NCBI RefSeq assembly: GCF_900187445.1 | Contig: NZ_FYEB01000004.1 | Location: 1 to 64,000, forward strand | DNA: 64,000 nt | From: Pseudomonas sp. Irchel s3b2 | Lineage (GTDB): Bacteria; Pseudomonadota; Gammaproteobacteria; Pseudomonadales; Pseudomonadaceae | Direction of reading: 5' to 3' | Shown: positions 58,371-64,000 of the stretch, piece after piece | How the letters are laid out: each line of letters starts with the position of its first letter | How positions within the stretch are numbered: the first letter of the stretch is position 1 | Notes under the pieces: generated by a model | What the model saw: the letters and a program-made list of their open reading frames with translations, nothing else | The model's database searches: none | Told to the model about the DNA's origin: nothing | Position numbers and translations under genes: made by a program

Positions 58371-59743
58371 GGTTTGCTCGTGCCTTGATGTGAAATCAGC
58401 GCCGGCTTGGCGGCTTTCTGTACCTGATCCCAGACCCGCAGGAAGTTACCGCCCCAGAGCTTGGCGATGTCTGCTTCGGAGTAGCCGCGCGAGATCAGTT
58501 CCGCGGTGACATTGCGAATTTCACCGACGTTGTTCCAACCCTTGACCCCGCCACCTTCGTTGAAGTCGGAGCTGATGCCGACATGATCAATGCCGATTTT
58601 TCGCACCGTGTAATCGATGGCGTCACCGAGGTCCTTGAGGGTGGCTTTGGGTTCTTCTTCAAGAATCGCGTAGAGACGGCTGGCGTATTGGCCGAATTTT
58701 TTCTCGGACCAGGCGGCGATGACCGGATCACCCGGCATCAACGCCATGGCGAGGTTCGGCAGCGGCGGCAGGTCGAACTGTTGGCGCAGTTCGTTGAGTT
58801 TGTCCTGGGTGGTCTGGGTCAGCGGTCGCAGGTATTGGGAGAACCCGACCACCTGCACCACGCCGCCGCTGTTCTTGATCAGCTGCAATTCCTTGTCGCT
58901 GAGATTGCGCGGGATATCGACCATCGCCCGTGGCGCCGAGTGCGAAGCGACCATCGGCGTGCGGCTCAATTGCGCGACTTGTTCCAGGGCTTTGGTCGAC
59001 ATTTGCGACACGTCGATGATCACGCCCAGGTCATTCAAGCGATGCACGGCTTGCTTGCCCAGGTCCGAGAGGCCGTCGAGGGCATCTGGCGAATCGTTGA
59101 AAAACGGCAAGGGACGCGAAGAATCGGCCCAGTCGTTATTGCCGATGTAGCTGAAACCGAACATGCGCATGCCGCGCGCCGTCCACAAGTCCAGCAGGTT
59201 CAGGTCATGGCCCAGTGGATAGGCATTGAGCATGCTGATGAAAATCGCGAACTTGCCTTCTCCGTGCAATCGACGGAAATCGTCGGGGGTGTAGGCAATG
59301 GCAACCTGATTGGGAAAATCGCGGACCATGCCGGAAATAATCTTGTAGCGGATTTCCTGCTGGTTGCGTGCCTCTTCGACGAAACCGGCGGTGGGCCGGT
59401 GCGGCGCGTTGGCGCCATTCCACAGTTCGGGCCAGCCGAAAATCGTCAGGGCCGCGCCGGACAGATGTCCGCGGTTAGCCTTGACCAGGTCGAACTGGCC
59501 TTTGCCATCCTTGTCGGCCTCGTTGCCCCGCGTGCCGAAGTTCTGCATCAGGCTGATGTGGCTATCGAAGGAGAGCATGCGCTCGTGCAACTCGTCGGCC
59601 TGTTTCATCACCTTGATCGGGTAACCGAGGTTGTCCTTGAACCCGTAATACCAGACCGCGAAGCCTGCGCTGGCGGTGATCGCCAGGGCCAGCGGCAGGC
59701 CGATGTAAAGAGCCTTTTTCGAACGTGGTTTTGTCATTGCCAT
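58367..59743 (-). CDS. pvdM: Periplasmic dipeptidase-like protein PvdM
   Basis: 458 residues. An N-terminal membrane anchor/uncleaved signal (~10-32) is followed by a renal-dipeptidase (M19) fold: FDSHISLMQNFG, then VIIDVSQMSTKALEQV, MVASHSAPRAMVDIPRNLSD and IGIDHVGISSDFN. In active M19 enzymes the first metal motif is H-x-D; here it reads H-I-S, so one ligand is missing. PvdM is known to be essential for oxidising ferribactin to dihydropyoverdine rather than for peptide cleavage. It is first gene of the - strand pvdMNOE-NRPS series, with an iron-starvation promoter at 59800. M1 or M3 could be the start. Confidence 0.9.
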   Translation of the reverse strand: MAMTKPRSKKALYIGLPLALAITASAGFAVWYYGFKDNLGYPIKVMKQADELHERMLSFDSHISLMQNFGTRGNEADKDGKGQFDLVKANRGHLSGAALTIFGWPELWNGANAPHRPTAGFVEEARNQQEIRYKIISGMVRDFPNQVAIAYTPDDFRRLHGEGKFAIFISMLNAYPLGHDLNLLDLWTARGMRMFGFSYIGNNDWADSSRPLPFFNDSPDALDGLSDLGKQAVHRLNDLGVIIDVSQMSTKALEQVAQLSRTPMVASHSAPRAMVDIPRNLSDKELQLIKNSGGVVQVVGFSQYLRPLTQTTQDKLNELRQQFDLPPLPNLAMALMPGDPVIAAWSEKKFGQYASRLYAILEEEPKATLKDLGDAIDYTVRKIGIDHVGISSDFNEGGGVKGWNNVGEIRNVTAELISRGYSEADIAKLWGGNFLRVWDQVQKAAKPALISHQGTSKP

Positions 59744-59799
59744 CTCAGTCAGGTTCGCCGCCCCGGTGCGGGCGCAGGGGCCTTTGCTATCTGGGTGGA

Positions 59800-59823
59800 A
59801 CGAGTGGCTGGCCGGGAAATTTA
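59800..59823 (-). promoter_or_regulatory. Iron-starvation (PvdS-type) promoter of pvdM
   Basis: On the - strand CTAAAT, exactly 16 bases, CGTT: a full match to TAAAT-N16-CGT, 57-80 bases upstream of pvdM. Confidence 0.8.
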
Positions 59824-59840
59824 GGTGAGCTTGCGGGCCT

Positions 59841-59947
59841 CTTCGCGGGCAAGCCTCGCTCCTACAGGTTTTGTGTCGTCCACATCATTGTGATCCACCA
59901 CCAACCTGTAGAAGCGAGCGGTGCGGCGATCCGACTTGCCCGCGAAG
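59841..59947. repeat. REPIN-like repeat between the divergent pvdM and pvdP promoters
   Basis: CTTCGCGGGCAAGCCTCGCT at the left end and its imperfect reverse complement (ending TTGCCCGCGAAG) at the right, with CCTACAGG / CCTGTAG inside. The right arm carries a short insertion (GGTGCGGCGATCCGA). Confidence 0.75.
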
Positions 59948-59951
59948 CTTT

Positions 59952-59975
59952 TAAATTTCCGGACCCAACAAACGT
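59952..59975 (+). promoter_or_regulatory. Iron-starvation (PvdS-type) promoter of pvdP
   Basis: TTAAAT, exactly 16 bases, CGTT: a full match to TAAAT-N16-CGT, ending 45 bases before the pvdP ATG at 60021. Its TTCCGG-like interior matches the pvdM box. Confidence 0.8.
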
Positions 59976-60020
59976 TCTAGCTTGGATAAAGCCTGCTTCA
60001 TGGCTGACACAGGTAGGGCA

Positions 60021-61649
60021 ATGACGATTTCTCGACGATGGTTCATGGCAGGCCTGGCGCTGACTGGCGCTGCTGTGCCTGCGGCTTTTTATGGGCATCG
60101 CGAATGGACGAAGCCAGACCCGACGATCACCCCGGGTGAAGCGACGGTCGATCTGGCGGATACCGCGGGTCAGCAGTTGGCCAACTCGCTGCGAGGCATC
60201 TGGGATATCCGCTTCGAAGGTTCCCGCGCGGGCCTCGACGGTTTACCGCAGAGCGGGCTGGAACTGTTTCTCGACATCGCCCAGCGCGGCCGCGGCCTGC
60301 GTGGTTGCCTCGATACGGCGCAGCACTTACGTGGCGAAGCCGAGCCACGTTACCGGGTGATCGGCGATCTGGTTTCGCCCGACGCCAGTCAGCTGTACTG
60401 GCGTCTGGTCGATACACGATCGGCCAACGGCGCACCGGCCTATGAACTGGCGGTCACGCTCGATGAGGTCTGGGCTGATTTCGGCAATGCCGGCAGTGGC
60501 ACGCTCAGCGGGCGGATTCTGCGTCTGGATCGCCCGCTCGGCTTGCCGGAACTGGACAATCGATTTGTCGCGCGTAAACGGCTGTTTCCCGAAGCCCGCG
60601 AGCGTGTCGGTCTGAATCCGCCGTTACTGGCGTGGCTGATTTCCCCCGAACACCGCTTGTTCCATCAGCTCTGGCATGCCACGCGGGACAAATGGCACAA
60701 ACTCACCGAAGACCAGCGCGGTGCCTTGCGTGGTATCGGTTGGCAGCCGGGTCCGCGGGGCGAGGAGCGCGATGCCCGTGGGCCGCGCAAAGACCGGAAT
60801 GGCTCGGGGGTGGATTTTTTCTTCATGCATCGGCACATGCTTGGCACTGCGCGTTCGATGCAGGACCTGCCGTCCTGGCCGAGCTTCCCGATGCCACAGC
60901 CGGAACTTGAACGCGACCGCCAGGGCTTTGCCCGCTATTTCGATAATCACGATGGCACGGCGCTGCCGCCCACCTGGCTGGCCGCCGAAGACACCGAGTA
61001 CACCCGGTGGGTCAGCGACATCAAGACGGCCGAGACCTATCACAGTAATTTCCAGGTTTGGGAATCGCGCTACAGCGATCCGCGTTATCTGTCGAAGCTG
61101 ACCCTGGGGCAGTTCGGTTCCGAGATCGAGCTAGGCCTGCACGACTGGCTGCACATGCGCTGGGCCTCGGTGCCACGCGATCCCTCCAACGGTCAGCCGG
61201 TGCCTTTTGCCCGGGATCCGGCGGACTTTTCCGCGCGTTGGTATGCGCCGGAAAACGACTTCCTCGGTGACCCGTTTTCCTCTCATGTGAACCCGGTGTT
61301 CTGGCACTTCCACGGCTGGATCGATGACCGTCTGGAAGACTGGCTCCGCGCCCATGAGCGTTTCCATCCGGGGGAGGTCAGCCGGCTCGAGGTCAATGGC
61401 GTGCCCTGGTTCGCCCCGGGGCGCTGGGTTGAAGTCGATGATCCGTGGCTCGGCCCGAGCACCCACGGTTGCAGCACCACGCCGGGATTGCAGGTCGGCA
61501 AGTCGGTGGAAATGGACCCGGAAACGATGAAGCTGGCGCTGCGCATTACCTTTGGCACTGACGAAAAGAAACTCGCCGAGTTGTTTCGCCGCGTGCCGCA
61601 ACGGCCGTGGTATGCGCGGAATCTGAAGGTCAAGCCGCTGAGGTCGTAA
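60021..61649 (+). CDS. pvdP: Periplasmic copper tyrosinase PvdP
   Basis: 542 residues. A twin-arginine signal lies at the N-terminus (SRRWFMAGLALTGAAVPAAF), followed by a ~120-residue beta domain and a tyrosinase domain. Copper-ligand histidines are visible in HRLFHQLWHATRDKWH, FFMHRHMLG and VFWHFHGWIDDRL. PvdP oxidises the D-Tyr of ferribactin and starts chromophore ring closure (established). The ATG at 60021 is chosen: AGGTAGGG lies just upstream and the length fits known PvdP (~544). ATG 60000 is the alternative. It diverges from pvdM across two facing iron-starvation promoters. Confidence 0.92.
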   Translation: MTISRRWFMAGLALTGAAVPAAFYGHREWTKPDPTITPGEATVDLADTAGQQLANSLRGIWDIRFEGSRAGLDGLPQSGLELFLDIAQRGRGLRGCLDTAQHLRGEAEPRYRVIGDLVSPDASQLYWRLVDTRSANGAPAYELAVTLDEVWADFGNAGSGTLSGRILRLDRPLGLPELDNRFVARKRLFPEARERVGLNPPLLAWLISPEHRLFHQLWHATRDKWHKLTEDQRGALRGIGWQPGPRGEERDARGPRKDRNGSGVDFFFMHRHMLGTARSMQDLPSWPSFPMPQPELERDRQGFARYFDNHDGTALPPTWLAAEDTEYTRWVSDIKTAETYHSNFQVWESRYSDPRYLSKLTLGQFGSEIELGLHDWLHMRWASVPRDPSNGQPVPFARDPADFSARWYAPENDFLGDPFSSHVNPVFWHFHGWIDDRLEDWLRAHERFHPGEVSRLEVNGVPWFAPGRWVEVDDPWLGPSTHGCSTTPGLQVGKSVEMDPETMKLALRITFGTDEKKLAELFRRVPQRPWYARNLKVKPLRS

Positions 61650-61660
61650 GACGGGCACTT

Positions 61661-61790
61661 GTGGCGAGGGAGCTTGCTCCCGCTGGGCCGCGAAGCGGCC
61701 CTAAACCTGCAGTCACATAGTGTCAGGCACACCGAATGCACAGGTTTTGCGACTGCTGCGCAGTCGAGCGGGAGCAAGCTCCCTCGCCAC
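61661..61790. repeat. REPIN-like inverted repeat between convergent pvdP and opmQ
   Basis: GTGGCGAGGGAGCTTGCTCC at the left and the exact reverse complement GGAGCAAGCTCCCTCGCCAC at the right; the interior has a GGCCGC...GCGGCC hairpin. Same family as 10752 and 15854. It may also stop convergent transcription. Confidence 0.85.
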
Positions 61791-61813
61791 ATAGGGCGTA
61801 CAGATAACCTCGA

Positions 61814-63208
61814 TCAAAGCACCTGCCATCCCCCACCCAACGCCTTGTACAAGGCAATGCTCGCCTGCAACCTCGACAACCGCAGTTGCACATTCGAATC
61901 CTGCGCCGCATACAACGTGCGCTGTGTTTCCAGCACCGTCAGCAAATCCTCGGCTCCGGCCTGATAGCGACTTTGCGCAATGTTGAACGCGGTCTGCGCC
62001 TGGTTCAATTCTTCGCGTTGCCATTCCCGCTGTTCCTCCAGGCCGCGAATGCTGTTCAGGGCTTTTTCGACGTCGGCAAACCCGTTGATGATCGCGCCTC
62101 GATAGGTTTCCAGCAGTTCTTGTTGACGGGCCATGGCCTTGTCACGCTCAGCGCCGAGGCGGCCGTTGTTGAAGATCGGTGCGACCAGCCCGGCGGTGAG
62201 GTTATAGAACGGGCTGCGCAGAATATCGTTGGCCGTGTTGGCACCCGAGCCGATGTTGGCGCTCAGGGTCACGGCGGGTAGCATCGCGGCGCGAGCGACA
62301 GTGACGTCGGCCTGGGCGGCGGCCAGTTGCGCTTCGGCGCGGGCGATGTCCGGGCGGCGGCTGAGCAGTTCGCTGGGCAGCCCGGCCCCGATGGCAGGCC
62401 ACTGCAGTTGATCGAAGGACTCCTGGCTGGGCGACAGTTGCTGAACCGGCCGGCCAAGGAGGGCGGCGAGGCTGATCAGGGCGTCCTCGGCTTGCTGGCG
62501 AATCAGCGGCAGTTGCCGTTGTTGCGCCGCCACCAGGCTTTTCTGTTGCGCCAGTTCCAGTGCGGTGGCCGAGCCTGAATCGAAACGGGTCTGCACCAGT
62601 TTCAGGACATTCTGTGCATTGGCCAGGTTCAGCTCGGCAATGCGACTTCGTTCACCCAGCGCCAAGGTTTGCGCGTAGCTGTCGGCAACCCCGCTGAGCA
62701 AGGTCAACTCGACCGTAGCCTGATCGAACTCGCTGGCGCGCAGCCCGAACTGCGCACTGTCTCGGGACGCGCGCTTGCCGCCCCAGAAGTCGATTTCGTA
62801 ACTGGCGCTGAGGCTGGCGTCAAAGTAGTCCACGGCTTTATCGCTGCTGCTGGCATCGAGTTGGCGGTAGCCGTTGCCGTGCAGCAGTCGCTGGTGGTTG
62901 GCGTTCATGCCGGCCGTGACCTCTGGTAACTGCGAGCCGCCGGCAATCACTGTGTCGGCCTGAGCCTGGCGCACTCGAGCGATAGCGGCGGCCAGATCAT
63001 AGCTGCCGACGCGGGTCTGTTCGATCAGGTGATCGAGCTGCGGGCTGCCAAACTGCGTCCACCATTGCCGATTCGCTAGGGAAGCGCTTTCGCGGTGTGG
63101 TGATTGCCAGGCCAGCGGGGGTTGAATGCCGCTGGCCGGGCGCGGAGCGGGGTGGCTGCACGCGCCGAGTAACAGGCAAAGGGTCAACAGGCTCAATTGC
63201 GGTTTCAT
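61814..63208 (-). CDS. opmQ: Outer-membrane efflux lipoprotein OpmQ (RND/MacAB-type outer channel)
   Basis: 464 residues. It starts with a lipoprotein signal peptide (LLTLCLLLGAC, lipidation Cys ~17) and contains two outer-membrane efflux (TolC/NodT-like) repeats with long coiled helices, e.g. AAIARVRQAQADTVIAGGSQ and ARAEAQLAAAQADVTVARAA. The start at 63208 gives the lipobox at the right place; it lies seven bases after the pvdT stop. With PvdR and PvdT it forms the PvdRT-OpmQ pump, which recycles pyoverdine and exports it from the periplasm. The upstream pvdR would lie beyond the window. Confidence 0.9.
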   Translation of the reverse strand: MKPQLSLLTLCLLLGACSHPAPRPASGIQPPLAWQSPHRESASLANRQWWTQFGSPQLDHLIEQTRVGSYDLAAAIARVRQAQADTVIAGGSQLPEVTAGMNANHQRLLHGNGYRQLDASSSDKAVDYFDASLSASYEIDFWGGKRASRDSAQFGLRASEFDQATVELTLLSGVADSYAQTLALGERSRIAELNLANAQNVLKLVQTRFDSGSATALELAQQKSLVAAQQRQLPLIRQQAEDALISLAALLGRPVQQLSPSQESFDQLQWPAIGAGLPSELLSRRPDIARAEAQLAAAQADVTVARAAMLPAVTLSANIGSGANTANDILRSPFYNLTAGLVAPIFNNGRLGAERDKAMARQQELLETYRGAIINGFADVEKALNSIRGLEEQREWQREELNQAQTAFNIAQSRYQAGAEDLLTVLETQRTLYAAQDSNVQLRLSRLQASIALYKALGGGWQVL

Positions 63209-63215
63209 AGATCGA

Positions 63216-64000
63216 TCATTCACTGGTAAGGGCCGTGACCGGGTCGAGCCGGGCAGCTTTGCGGGCCGGCATGAAGCCGAAGACAACGCCGGTAATCAGT
63301 GCGCAGGCGAACGCGCCGATGACGGCCGCCAGGGAAAAGGCGACCGCGACGTTGCTGAGCACCAATACGCCGCCGACGATCAGCGCCAGGGCGATGCCGG
63401 CGATCCCGCCGACCACCGAAAGCATCACTGCTTCGGTAAGGAACTGGCGCAGAATGTCGCGTTGGCGGGCTCCGGTGGCCATACGGATACCGATCTCCCG
63501 GGTCCGTTCGCGCACGGTCATGAGCATGATGTTCATCACCCCGATCCCGCCCACCAGCAGCGAGATCGCTGCAATCGAACCGAGCATCAGCGACAGCGTA
63601 TTCTGTGTGCTGGCCTCGGCCTGAATCATCGCGGCATTGTTGGTGAGTTCGAAATCGTGTTTGCCGTTGTGCAGGCGCAGCATCAACTGCTCGATGGCCT
63701 TTTCGGTCTCTTTGACCTTGCGCGCATCGGCCGCGGCAATGGTCACGTATTCGGGGTTTTGGGTGCCGAACAGCCGGACACTGGCCGCCGAGTAGGGCAC
63801 GGCGATCCGGTTGTCGCTGTCGGAGTCGCCGGAGCTGGCGCCTTTTTCAGCGAGCACGCCCACGACCTGAAAGGGCACGTTCTCGATCAAGATGTATTGA
63901 CCGATCGGGTTGGCGACATCCTTGAGTAGCTTGGTGCGAACCTTATGGCCGATCACTGCGACCGCCGCCGCGTTGTGTTCATCGGCCTCGGTGAAGTAGC
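63216..64000 (-). CDS. pvdT: PvdT, MacB-like inner-membrane ABC transporter, C-terminal part
   Basis: The C-terminal ~261 residues of a MacB-type protein, cut by the window edge; the reading frame continues to base 64000 without a start. It has a periplasmic core ([36 protein letters not shown]), three transmembrane segments ([60 protein letters not shown]) and the conserved [14 protein letters not shown] loop. The ATP-binding domain is off-window. It lies directly upstream of opmQ (gap 7 bases), as in pvdRT-opmQ operons. Confidence 0.9.
   Translation of the reverse strand, partial: YFTEADEHNAAAVAVIGHKVRTKLLKDVANPIGQYILIENVPFQVVGVLAEKGASSGDSDSDNRIAVPYSAASVRLFGTQNPEYVTIAAADARKVKETEKAIEQLMLRLHNGKHDFELTNNAAMIQAEASTQNTLSLMLGSIAAISLLVGGIGVMNIMLMTVRERTREIGIRMATGARQRDILRQFLTEAVMLSVVGGIAGIALALIVGGVLVLSNVAVAFSLAAVIGAFACALITGVVFGFMPARKAARLDPVTALTSE

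Overview
The window comes from a GC-rich member of the Pseudomonas fluorescens group. The support is a Pseudomonas-type 5S rRNA end, DUF1652 and DUF6124 proteins, several REP/REPIN-like repeat families, two Rsm-type small RNAs and a large part of a pyoverdine siderophore locus. No name-bearing species marker is present, so the species is not called.

Positions 1-15000 form a mixed chromosomal segment. It starts with the 3' end of a 5S rRNA and its terminator. A penicillin-binding protein 2 paralogue follows, away from the usual rodA/rlmH neighbours, then several small proteins (DUF1652, an LprI-like protein, a GFA-family protein, an SRPBCC protein). Two tandem rsmX-like small RNA units come next, each with a GacA-box-like site, plus an orphan third box. 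Then come a divergent AraC regulator/short-chain dehydrogenase pair with an Atu4866-type gene and an SDR gene remnant, a divergent isonitrile hydratase (inhA)/GlxA-type regulator pair, a BRCT-domain protein with an unknown partner, a DUF6124 protein, a GH15 glycosidase and an MFS transporter.

Positions 15000-64000 are pyoverdine genes. On the + strand are a type II thioesterase (pvdG), three overlapping NRPS genes and the receptor gene fpvA. After about 1.2 kb of repeats, the - strand carries, in transcription order, pvdM, pvdN, pvdO, pvdE and a terminal NRPS with a thioesterase. pvdP diverges from pvdM. opmQ and the truncated pvdT (efflux) close the window. Sites resembling PvdS-dependent iron-starvation promoters lie before pvdG, the first NRPS gene, fpvA, pvdM and pvdP.

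The adenylation-domain pocket residues were read by hand against GrsA. They predict this order: Ala (epimerised), Lys or another basic residue (epimerised), Gly | Gly, Ser (epimerised), Ala | beta-hydroxy-Asp | Thr, thioesterase. The beta-hydroxylase is fused to the C-terminus of the second NRPS, and the Asp module sits on the third NRPS behind a degenerate condensation-like (interface) domain. The chromophore synthetase PvdL, the sigma factor PvdS and the hydroxyornithine enzymes PvdA/PvdF are not in the window. No module has an obvious hydroxyornithine code, which is the main open question about the product.
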